Shown piece after piece: positions 1 to 7,576 of a DNA stretch of 64,000 bases (the stretch's first letter is position 1; each line of letters opens with the position of its first letter). The DNA comes from Tatlockia sp. (lineage in GTDB: Bacteria > Pseudomonadota > Gammaproteobacteria > Legionellales > Legionellaceae): assembly GCA_013697955.1 (NCBI GenBank), contig JACCVV010000054.1:22471-86470 (forward strand), in the 5' to 3' direction. The position numbers were made by a program, and so were the translations under genes. The notes under the pieces are model-generated. The model was not told where the DNA came from and did not search any database. It was given only the letters and a program-made list of their open reading frames with translations.

Positions 1-169
1 AAACCAAAAGTAGTGCTAATTTTTTGTGCCTGGTATATTTTGCCATCAACGAACCGAGTTAGATTTCTGTGCGAAAGTATATAATGAAGCCATTTCAGAT
101 AGCGAGATGCTTTCCAAGTCTTAATCAAATATTATTGGATAAATCTAGTTCTAAATAAAAGGAATCTTA

Positions 170-1138
170 ATGCGATCTGTTTTAATTGAAAATCCAGGTT
201 TGGATAGTCGTTTAGTTATACACGAGCAAGAAATTCCCGTCTGTGGTAGCGATCAACTTCTGGTTCGGGTTAAGGCAACTGCTGTAAATCGAGCCGATTT
301 ATTGCAGCGTCAAGGAAAATACCCTTCTCCGCCGGGCGAATCTAGTATTCCAGGATTGGAAGTTGCCGGTGAAGTTGCGGCAATTGGCGCTAAGGTTACA
401 GGGTTTAATATCGGTGACAGGGTCTATGGCTTGGTCGCAAGTGGCGCTTATGCCGAATATTGTTGTGTAAATTATAATCTTGCGGCTTTAATACCAGATA
501 ATTGGGATTATAGTTATGCAGCCGCTATACCTGAAGCATTGATGACCGCACATGGTACAGTTTTTAGACTAGGAAAACTTAAGAAAAATGAAAATTTTCT
601 AATCCATGCTGCCGGCAGCGGCATATCCTGTTTCGCAATCCAAATGGCTAGGTATACAGGCGCTGTAATTTTTACAACAGCCTCTAACGAGGAAAAGATG
701 GAAAAAGCCCAAAAATTAGGGGCTACAACAATTATCAACTATAAGACAGAAGAGTTTGCCAAAAAAATAGCAGAGCAGTCCCTTAATTTAATAGTAGATT
801 TCGTTGGTGGTTCCTATTTTCCTTTGCATCTTAAACTCTTAAAGAAAAAAGGACGACTAGTTCAAATCGCAAGCATGCAAGGACATCATGTTGAATGTGA
901 TCTCTTACCAATTATGCGCAAACGGTTAAAGATCCTGGGTTTCGTTTTACGCCCACAAAGCCTTGTAGAAAAAGCTGCGCTGTGGAAATCAGCTCATAAA
1001 CAATGGCGCAAGGCGTTAATTAATAGTGAAATTCAACCAATCATTGATAGTGAGTTCAAATTTTCTGAAATTGAGAAAGCTCATGCACATATGAAAAGTT
1101 CAGCTCATTTTGGGAAAATTGTTATCTGTATTGATTAG
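170..1138 (+). CDS. NAD(P)H quinone oxidoreductase, zinc-independent MDR family (PIG3-like)
   Basis: This is a medium-chain dehydrogenase/reductase that probably reduces quinones with NADPH in the cytosol. Residues ~25-110 form the GroES-like domain, with VKATAVNRADLLQRQGKYPSP and GLEVAGEV as seen in the PIG3/TP53I3 group. A Rossmann fold follows at ~130-260, with the nucleotide-binding stretch HAAGSGISCFAIQMA. The structural and catalytic zinc cysteines of alcohol dehydrogenases are absent, which fits a quinone reductase. At 322 residues the length is normal. The start is supported by AAGGA at 159-163, six bases before the ATG. A TATAAT at 80-85 may be its -10 box, but no clear -35 is visible. 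It stands alone. The exact substrate cannot be told from sequence. Confidence 0.85.
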   Translation: MRSVLIENPGLDSRLVIHEQEIPVCGSDQLLVRVKATAVNRADLLQRQGKYPSPPGESSIPGLEVAGEVAAIGAKVTGFNIGDRVYGLVASGAYAEYCCVNYNLAALIPDNWDYSYAAAIPEALMTAHGTVFRLGKLKKNENFLIHAAGSGISCFAIQMARYTGAVIFTTASNEEKMEKAQKLGATTIINYKTEEFAKKIAEQSLNLIVDFVGGSYFPLHLKLLKKKGRLVQIASMQGHHVECDLLPIMRKRLKILGFVLRPQSLVEKAALWKSAHKQWRKALINSEIQPIIDSEFKFSEIEKAHAHMKSSAHFGKIVICID

Positions 1139-1307
1139 GAGGCTTCACCACACAGGTGACAGCCTTAACCCTATATTGTCTTTTAGAAGCGGTTCTCATA
1201 ACCTCATTTATAAAATTGATTTTTAATTTTTTATTCTTAGATTCTGATTCTATGAGTTTACTTATATCAAGCCAGGTTTTAACAATATTCGTATAAATGT
1301 CATTCAT
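1122..1307 (-). CDS. Small hypothetical protein (possible 5'-truncated gene)
   Basis: This is a 61-residue open frame starting MNDIYTNIVKTWLDISKL and ending CVVKPPNQYR. I do not recognise it. An AGAGG sits four bases before the ATG. Its 3' end overlaps the convergent quinone reductase gene by 17 bp. The same frame is open without a stop back to position 1439 and reads like protein (TESDLFCSSSTEVKKILEFG), but it has no ATG or GTG there. It may therefore be the 3' remnant of a longer gene. The lysine/isoleucine-rich composition is typical of this genome. Confidence 0.35.
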   Translation of the reverse strand: MNDIYTNIVKTWLDISKLIESESKNKKLKINFINEVMRTASKRQYRVKAVTCVVKPPNQYR

Positions 1308-1582
1308 GCCACCTCTAGCAGTTTTGCAAAACAATCCGAATTCTAGAATTTTTTTAACTTCAGTCGAAGAGCTACAAAATAAATCCGACTCAGTAAGAAT
1401 GAATATATTTACTTTTGAATTAATAAATATTTCTTTGATTTAAAGTTCTAGAAGAAATTTAATGACCAAGATTAAGACAATTTTAGCCTGTGAATGTCTA
1501 AAAATTTTTATTTACTAAGCGCTTTCCAATAATTTTCGTTTTATAACGGCGCGGCTTAATTCATTTTAAACGAAATGGAAAG

Positions 1583-2878
1583 TCAATGGGTTAACTCCTT
1601 CCCTGCCTTTTTCAATGTCCGTCGCAATAGCTGTGTATAGATAGGCGGGTTGCCAGCTAGCTGCATAATTGTGGTTGAGGTTAAACAACAAACCATAAGA
1701 GGTAGAATTAATAGATAATTCTGTGTCATCTCTACAACTAAAATGATTCCAGTAATTGGCGCCCGAATTGCTGCAGCAAATAAGGCTCCCATTCCAGCTA
1801 CAGCAAACATGCCGGGATGCACCGATAAATCATCTAACAAATAATCAAGGATAAAAAAGGCACAGGAACCAACCAATGAACCTAGCGCTAACATTGGCGC
1901 AAATATTCCACCAGGCACGCCTGTTGAATAGGAAACCATGGTGGTTAAAAACCGTAAAAGTAAGAGCAATATGAGCGCTGAGAAATTAGGTGGAAGATCA
2001 ACGGCCTGTTGAATAATATGATACCCACCGCCAACAATATCAGGTTTGTAGAAGGCTAAATAACCGATTGCAGCGCCTACCAAAAGCAAATAAAAAACTC
2101 TAGGCCATTTGGCTAATTTGTCAGTTAAATATAAGGTGTTTATTAGGGTGTGATTGAATAAAAGTCCCACAAACCCGACGATAATTCCCAATACAAAAAA
2201 CAACCATAAGGAGCGAAGACTCGGCAAACCAAAAACATCCATAGGAATTGCAGGCCCAGAGCCGACTATAAAATGCAAGACCATAGTGGCCATAATGCAA
2301 GCGATGGCGACAGTTTTTAAGTTAGTAAAGGTGAAATTAAATTCATTGCGTAATTCTTCAACGACAAATAAGACACCTGCCAAAGGGGCATTAAAGGCAC
2401 TCGCCAAGCCAGCTGCAGCACCTGCCATGATAAAAGTATGACGTCGCTCTGAGGAAAAATTAAATAATTCGCCGAACATATCGCCCAGGTTTCCACCCAT
2501 TTGAATAGTTGGCCCTTCTCTGCCCAGAACTAATTTTGAAGAAATAGCCAAAACACCGCCAATAAATTTAACAGGCAACAAACGACGCCAAAAAATAGGC
2601 CGCTCATTGATTAAAGCGCCCTCAATTTCCTGAACTCCAGAACCTGCTGCCTCCGGTGCAAAACGCCGAACCATCAACCAGGCTAGTATTAGAAAAATCA
2701 TTGAAATTAGTGCAGAAACCAAGCCTGTTGACCCACCTTTAGTTTGCACAAAGCCAAGAAACTGCTTAATAAAAAAATCCAGATTATGAATAGCAATTTG
2801 AAATAAAGAGCCGACTATTCCCGTGGCAATGCCCAGTAAAATGGCTACAAAATAAACTATTAATAATCGTTCACGCAT
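1583..2878 (-). CDS. clcA: ClC-family chloride/proton antiporter
   Basis: This inner-membrane ClC-type transporter probably exchanges two Cl- for one H+. The family signatures are present in order: GSGVQEIEG (selectivity-filter Ser, residues ~78-86), GREGPTIQ (~121-128, with the gating glutamate) and GGIFAPMLALG (~320-330). About ten or more hydrophobic helices are spread over 431 residues. No C-terminal CBS domain follows, so it is the short bacterial form. Its ATG lies two bases downstream of the stop codon of the fused anthranilate synthase gene on the same strand, so the two are probably co-transcribed although they are functionally unrelated. In enteric bacteria such antiporters help in acid resistance. 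That role here is inference. Confidence 0.92.
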   Translation of the reverse strand: MRERLLIVYFVAILLGIATGIVGSLFQIAIHNLDFFIKQFLGFVQTKGGSTGLVSALISMIFLILAWLMVRRFAPEAAGSGVQEIEGALINERPIFWRRLLPVKFIGGVLAISSKLVLGREGPTIQMGGNLGDMFGELFNFSSERRHTFIMAGAAAGLASAFNAPLAGVLFVVEELRNEFNFTFTNLKTVAIACIMATMVLHFIVGSGPAIPMDVFGLPSLRSLWLFFVLGIIVGFVGLLFNHTLINTLYLTDKLAKWPRVFYLLLVGAAIGYLAFYKPDIVGGGYHIIQQAVDLPPNFSALILLLLLRFLTTMVSYSTGVPGGIFAPMLALGSLVGSCAFFILDYLLDDLSVHPGMFAVAGMGALFAAAIRAPITGIILVVEMTQNYLLILPLMVCCLTSTTIMQLAGNPPIYTQLLRRTLKKAGKELTH

Positions 2879-2880
2879 GG

Positions 2881-5013
2881 TTAAATCATTCCCATTAAAT
2901 TAGAAATAATGCGAATGCCAGCCTGATTGGATAAAGAAAGAATAGTTTCAGGATGAAATTGAACGGCATAAATTGGCAAGGTTTTATGCGCTATCGCCAT
3001 AATAATTCCATCGTCACTTTCTGCGGTAATTTCCAGTTCTTTGGGTAAAACAGAAGGTCGCGCATAAAGAGAATGATATCGACCAGCGATAAAACTAGAT
3101 CCTAAGCCAGCAAAAATTCCCGATTCATTTTTAACTTGGATCGTTGAAGCTTTGCCATGCATTGGATAAGGTAAAACATCCAGCCTTCCACCGAAATATT
3201 CAACTAAACCTTGCAATCCTAAGCAAACGCCAAAAATTGGGGTTTTAAGTTTAAGCACCTCTGAAATTGTGTCTGATAATTTAAAATCGACGGGTTTACC
3301 TGGTCCTGGCGATAGCAAAACTAAATCAAAAGCTTGGTTTTTTATAAAATCGATTGCATTTTCAGATCGAACCGTAACAACCTCAGCACCAGTTTGGCGA
3401 ACATAATTTGCTAAAGTATGAACAAATGAATCCTGATGATCGACCAATAGCACTTTCTTACCAAGCCCATTTTGAGGAATTGTTTTAGCCAATTCAGGCT
3501 TATAATCTGTTTTTTGCAAAATATCCAAAAAAGCAGAGGCTTTGAGCCGCGTTTCCTGTTCTTCTGAATGAGGATCCGAATCGTAAAGTAAAGTAGCACC
3601 AACACGCACTTCTGCAATACCTTGCTCGATTCGGATGGTTCTTAAAACAAGACCCGTATTTAAATTCCCATCAAAACCAAACCAACCCACCGCTCCGGCA
3701 TACCATTTACGCGGGGATTTTTCATGCTTTTCGATAAAATTCATTGCCCATAATTTAGGAGCACCAGTGACTGTAACAACCCACATATGAGTTAAAAAAG
3801 CATCTACAGCGTCGAAACCTTCACGTAAAATACCTTCAACGTGATCTACGGTATGAATCAAGCGTGAATACATTTCAATTTGACGGCGACCTAAAACATG
3901 GACTGAGCCTGCCTCGCAAATCCTTGATTTATCATTTCTATCGACATCGGTGCACATGGTTAATTCTGAAGCTTCTTTTTCTGATTCTAATAAAATCTGA
4001 ATATTTGCAGCGTCTTCTATAGCATCTTTACCGCGTTTTATGGTTCCCGAAATCGGGCAAGTTTCAACCCGCTTGCCTTGCACGCGCACGTACATTTCCG
4101 GTGAGGCGCCTACTAAATATTCTTCTTTTCCCAAATTTATAAAAAAACCATAAGGCGAAGGATTAACGTGTCGCATGCGCCTAAAAATTGCAGAAGGTTG
4201 TTCTTTGCAATGCGCATAAAAGGTTTGGCTAGGAACAACTTCAAAAAGATCGCCGCAGGCGAAACTCTTTTTTGCTAACTCTACTAATGCGGTGTATTCA
4301 CCGGGTTCATGGTCGCAATTTTTCTCTGGTTTTAATTTTGGGTCATATTCCTTAAATCCCCCCTCGCGAGGTAGGGCTTGGGTTGACTTACCCTGAAATT
4401 GAAAATCATAGCGTCTGATAAAGGCAATTTCTTTGCGATGATTAACCACATAAATTTCATCAGGCAAATACAAAACCATTTCTCGCTGTTCGGAGGGACG
4501 CTCCTTATATTGCTGCATTTTTTCAAATTGAAAGATCAAATCAAAACCAAAGGCCCCATAAAAACCAAGATAGGATTCTTCATCAGTTTTAAAAAAAGCA
4601 AGCAGCTCGCGTAATAAAGTAAATACTGAGGGTTGTTGGCTACGCTCTTCTTCACTAAAAAGACGATCTGATTTTTTAACCTCTATTATTAATTCCTTAG
4701 TGGACCTGTCTTTAATTTCCAAATTTTTTGAGTTTTCTAATAAAGGTAAAATAATTTCAATTAAAACGGAGCCGCGTTTGTTCAGCGCTTCAACCCGAAT
4801 GGACTGCGTTGTGCAAATGATAGCTAAGGGTGGATTATAAAAACCAATATCCCAACAAGTGTAGCGACCAGGATATTCAAAGCTTGAAGCGAATAAGCCA
4901 CCTCTATGAGTATCAAGGCGGTCTATAAGCGGCTCAATTGCATTTTCGTAGGCTAATTGATGTTGTTTATATTCAATATATACACCAGCTGCGGTTTTAA
5001 CTTGCTCTAACAT
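2881..5013 (-). CDS. trpEG: Fused anthranilate synthase, TrpE-TrpG
   Basis: This single 710-residue chain carries both subunits of anthranilate synthase, which turns chorismate and glutamine into anthranilate, the first step of tryptophan synthesis. Residues ~1-500 are the chorismate-binding TrpE part, with PSPYGFFINLG, CPISGTIKRG, DVDRNDKSRIC and VGATLLYDSDP. Residues ~520-710 are a class I glutamine amidotransferase, with LSPGPGKP, the nucleophile in GVCLGLQG, and the His/Glu pair in VQFHPETILS. The fusion and length match the TrpE(G) type known from rhizobia (~730 residues), not the separate subunits usual in enterics. No other trp gene is nearby. A role in a secondary-metabolite pathway instead of tryptophan synthesis is possible. 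Confidence 0.9.
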   Translation of the reverse strand: MLEQVKTAAGVYIEYKQHQLAYENAIEPLIDRLDTHRGGLFASSFEYPGRYTCWDIGFYNPPLAIICTTQSIRVEALNKRGSVLIEIILPLLENSKNLEIKDRSTKELIIEVKKSDRLFSEEERSQQPSVFTLLRELLAFFKTDEESYLGFYGAFGFDLIFQFEKMQQYKERPSEQREMVLYLPDEIYVVNHRKEIAFIRRYDFQFQGKSTQALPREGGFKEYDPKLKPEKNCDHEPGEYTALVELAKKSFACGDLFEVVPSQTFYAHCKEQPSAIFRRMRHVNPSPYGFFINLGKEEYLVGASPEMYVRVQGKRVETCPISGTIKRGKDAIEDAANIQILLESEKEASELTMCTDVDRNDKSRICEAGSVHVLGRRQIEMYSRLIHTVDHVEGILREGFDAVDAFLTHMWVVTVTGAPKLWAMNFIEKHEKSPRKWYAGAVGWFGFDGNLNTGLVLRTIRIEQGIAEVRVGATLLYDSDPHSEEQETRLKASAFLDILQKTDYKPELAKTIPQNGLGKKVLLVDHQDSFVHTLANYVRQTGAEVVTVRSENAIDFIKNQAFDLVLLSPGPGKPVDFKLSDTISEVLKLKTPIFGVCLGLQGLVEYFGGRLDVLPYPMHGKASTIQVKNESGIFAGLGSSFIAGRYHSLYARPSVLPKELEITAESDDGIIMAIAHKTLPIYAVQFHPETILSLSNQAGIRIISNLMGMI

Positions 5014-5120
5014 CTTTAATCCAGGTATTAAATGTCAAAAATTGCTGTTCATTCTACTTAAAAACCCAAGCACTGCAAGAATGTAGTTTTTCTTATAAAT
5101 AAGCACATTGTAAGATTAAA

Positions 5121-5140
5121 ATTAAGATTGCCTTAATAAT
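5121..5140 (+). promoter_or_regulatory. Possible PmrA-binding box
   Basis: Two direct half-sites, ATTAAGATT and CTTAATAAT, are separated by 2 bp. This resembles the tandem repeat cTTAATatT-N2-cTTAATatT described for PmrA-controlled effector genes of Legionella. Each half differs from the consensus at one or two positions. A -10-like TTATCA follows six bases downstream, and the gene start lies 45 bp away. The site is weaker than the one at 26659-26678. Confidence 0.45.
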
Positions 5141-5185
5141 TAGCTGTTATCATTTTTTAATGATCAAATGCCAGAGGCCATTCAG

Positions 5186-6457
5186 ATGACAGAGCAACTT
5201 TTAAGAAAAAAAATTGAAAAACACCTTAACTCACTTAGCGATAAGGCGAATGAGGAGATTGATAGACTTGCGGAAGCTTTAATTTTGAAAGATTTACAAT
5301 TGAAATTAGAACAATTTTCTAAATCCAAGAAATTCGATGCTTTCAAAATTAGATTGGCAAAAACGTTAACTAATTACCGTGTCAATCACATTTTAGATAA
5401 TTATGCTAATCAATTAATTCTAAAATCAATATCTGAGAATAATAAGGAACTACTAGAGGCCCTGATGTTCTTCAAGCCCTTAGTTGTAAATACTTTATTT
5501 CAACGCTCGGGTAAATCACTCAAATGGGAAGATACACCATTAATTTTGGCCGTAATAAATAAACCCATTCGACTTGATTTGATTAAAATACTGGTTAAGA
5601 GTGAATGGACAGATTTAGATTATGGCAATTTTAGAACAGCACTTGATGAAGCAGTAGCTTTAGGTCATTTTGAAGCTGTACAAATTTTACTTAGTGCAGG
5701 TGCAGAAGCAAGACAGCAAACCATGCAAATTGCCTGTTCGATGGGATATTTGGAAATTGCTAAAGAGTTAGCCAAAACCAACCAACGGTTTGTTATTGAC
5801 TACGACGAAATATTACTAAACACAATTGAACAGGGACATTTAGATATAATCAAATACCTGGTTAATGATTTGAAAGCTAATGTTAACTATGAAGTTGAAT
5901 CTTTAGGAAAAAGTAAAAATACCCTTTCTCCCTTGTCTTTAGCAACGCAATATAAACAAGCAGATATCGCTCACTTTCTTATCGAAAAGGGTGCAAAGGG
6001 AGTTTATAATGCTCCGCTTCCTGATAAAACAGTCAAGACTCCTGTTAGCGTTAACAACTTGCGATTTTTCAATAAAATACCTAATCTTAATCGTCAAATT
6101 CAATCCAATGAGTTAATTAATATAATTTCTAGTTATCTCGATAATAGATCCAAAAAAGTAGATGAAACTGGCAAAATTAAAATCTATTTACATACTTTTA
6201 TACCTCAGTTTTTTCAAAAATCTTTTATGGAAAAAGAAAATGCCGTCAGTGCGCTTACTAAGGCTTTAAATGGGGATAAAGTTGATTTAGCTTCTCACCT
6301 TTCCACATTACGCAATGGGGATTTAGGTAATCAGTTAAGAAAATTTATTAAAGACGGTCATGCGAATTCCATTGTAGGCTTTAAAGTCAAAACAGTGAGA
6401 GAATTTGTCGCAGCACTGGAGACTCAAGTTAATCCAAAAAATTCCTTGAAAAATTAA
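5186..6457 (+). CDS. Ankyrin-repeat protein with C-terminal module shared with the next gene (candidate Dot/Icm effector)
   Basis: The protein has 423 residues. The N-terminal ~100 residues are charged and helical. About five degenerate ankyrin repeats follow at ~100-285 (for example TALDEAVALGHFEAVQILLSAGA, split as usual into helix-turn-helix units, and SLATQYKQADIAHFLIEKGA). The last ~142 residues form a module almost identical to the C-terminus of the following Rab-like protein. I chose the ATG at 5186 because GAGG lies eight bases upstream. The upstream in-frame ATG at 5168 has no ribosome site. A PmrA-box-like motif precedes it. Ankyrin proteins of this kind are common Legionella effectors. 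Translocation is inferred, not shown. The target is unknown. Confidence 0.8.
   Translation: MTEQLLRKKIEKHLNSLSDKANEEIDRLAEALILKDLQLKLEQFSKSKKFDAFKIRLAKTLTNYRVNHILDNYANQLILKSISENNKELLEALMFFKPLVVNTLFQRSGKSLKWEDTPLILAVINKPIRLDLIKILVKSEWTDLDYGNFRTALDEAVALGHFEAVQILLSAGAEARQQTMQIACSMGYLEIAKELAKTNQRFVIDYDEILLNTIEQGHLDIIKYLVNDLKANVNYEVESLGKSKNTLSPLSLATQYKQADIAHFLIEKGAKGVYNAPLPDKTVKTPVSVNNLRFFNKIPNLNRQIQSNELINIISSYLDNRSKKVDETGKIKIYLHTFIPQFFQKSFMEKENAVSALTKALNGDKVDLASHLSTLRNGDLGNQLRKFIKDGHANSIVGFKVKTVREFVAALETQVNPKNSLKN
6029..6457 (+). repeat. Copy 1 of a ~429-bp coding repeat (C-terminal effector module)
   Basis: This segment matches 7006-7434 at a constant offset of 977 bp with no gap. Identity is low in the first ~100 bp and nearly complete from about 6185 to the stop codon, continuing for a few bases past it (TAAGATAAA). 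It encodes the shared C-terminus ending NPKNSLKN. Confidence 0.9.
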
Positions 6458-6516
6458 GATAAATTCAAAAATCTAAAGATTAAACGCATTTAAATAGTAA
6501 ATAAATGAAGGTTATT

Positions 6517-7434
6517 ATGACATTTAAAGTAATTGTTCTAGGTAATAAAAAAGTAGGTAAAACGGCACTTACCCACAAACTGGCTAATCCAAGATCATCT
6601 TTTGATTTAAGGTACAAGCCAACTGTTGGCGCAGATTTTTTGGCTATTATTATCGATAATATACCAACCCATATTTGGGATATTAGTTGTCAACAATTGG
6701 GGAGTTCGTTTTATAAAGGAACAGATTTAGCTATTTTTTGTATCGATTTATCCGAACCCTTGGAAGAATCAGATCTAAGGTTATATATCGAAAAATACAG
6801 AGTTTTTACCGCCGATTCTAATGATCAGAGCATTCCAATGATCTTGGTGGGTACAAAGGCAGACTTGAGTAGGGAAATTTCAGATGAACAGTTTGACCAA
6901 TTGATTGAAAAGTTTAATTTTAAAAAAGGTATTAAGATTTCTTCAAAAGAAAATAAAAATATATCTGAACTTAAAATTATTCTAAGCGACACACTCACTG
7001 ATAACAAAGTTAAAACGCCCTTTAGCGACCACAACTTGGGCTTTTTCAATAATAAACCTAATCATAATCTCCCAGCTCAATCCAATGATTTGATTAATAT
7101 AATTTCTAGTTATCTCAAAAACAGATCCGAAAAAGTTGATGAAAATGGCAAAATCAAAATCTATTTACATTCTTATATACCTCAGTTTTTTCAAAAATCT
7201 TTTATGGAAAAAAGAAATGCAGTCAATACGCTTACTAAGGCTTTAAATGGGGATAAAGTTGATTTAGCTTCTCACCTTTCCACATTACGCAATGGGGATT
7301 TAGGCAATCAGCTAAGAAAATTCATTAAAGACGGTCATGCGAATTCCATTGTAGGCTTTAAAGTCAAAACAGTGAGAGAATTTGTCGCAGCGCTGGATGC
7401 TCAAGTTAATCCAAAAAATTCCTTGAAAAATTAA
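6517..7434 (+). CDS. Rab/Ras-like small GTPase domain fused to the shared C-terminal module (candidate effector)
   Basis: The protein has 305 residues. Residues ~1-165 are a Rab-type P-loop GTPase: G1 GNKKVGKTA, G2 threonine in PTVGADF, a YYRG-like FYKGTDLAIFCIDLS, G4-like GTKADL and G5 SSK. Two motifs deviate. The switch II WDTAGQ is WDISCQ and the NKxD asparagine is Thr, so catalysis or nucleotide choice may be altered. Residues ~165-305 are the module shared with the gene 60 bp upstream. The start at 6517 has AAGG five bases before it, and the ATG at 6505 lacks such a site. It is probably co-transcribed with the ankyrin gene. No C-terminal prenylation cysteine is present. A role in host vesicle traffic is inference. 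Confidence 0.82.
   Translation: MTFKVIVLGNKKVGKTALTHKLANPRSSFDLRYKPTVGADFLAIIIDNIPTHIWDISCQQLGSSFYKGTDLAIFCIDLSEPLEESDLRLYIEKYRVFTADSNDQSIPMILVGTKADLSREISDEQFDQLIEKFNFKKGIKISSKENKNISELKIILSDTLTDNKVKTPFSDHNLGFFNNKPNHNLPAQSNDLINIISSYLKNRSEKVDENGKIKIYLHSYIPQFFQKSFMEKRNAVNTLTKALNGDKVDLASHLSTLRNGDLGNQLRKFIKDGHANSIVGFKVKTVREFVAALDAQVNPKNSLKN
7006..7434 (+). repeat. Copy 2 of the ~429-bp coding repeat
   Basis: This is the gapless partner of 6029-6457. The differences are concentrated in the first quarter, while the 3' ~250 bp are nearly unchanged. That pattern suggests recent duplication or gene conversion of the 3' end. Confidence 0.9.
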
Positions 7435-7455
7435 GATAAAACTTCTTAAATTCCT

Positions 7456-7486
7456 AAAGCGCAAAACACTTAGGTTTAGCGCTTTT
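7456..7486 (+). terminator. Intrinsic terminator after the Rab-like gene
   Basis: The stem AAAGCGC/GCGCTTT is extended after one mismatch by AAAC/GTTT, with the loop ACTTAG and four T at the end. It lies 21 bp after the stop codon. Confidence 0.65.
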
Positions 7487-7576
7487 GGATTGAGAGCCGT
7501 TAAATCCAAGTTTTATTCTATGATTTAACAAAGTAATAAAATCAACCCCAAAAATTGGTCAACCCTCAGGAGCTCT

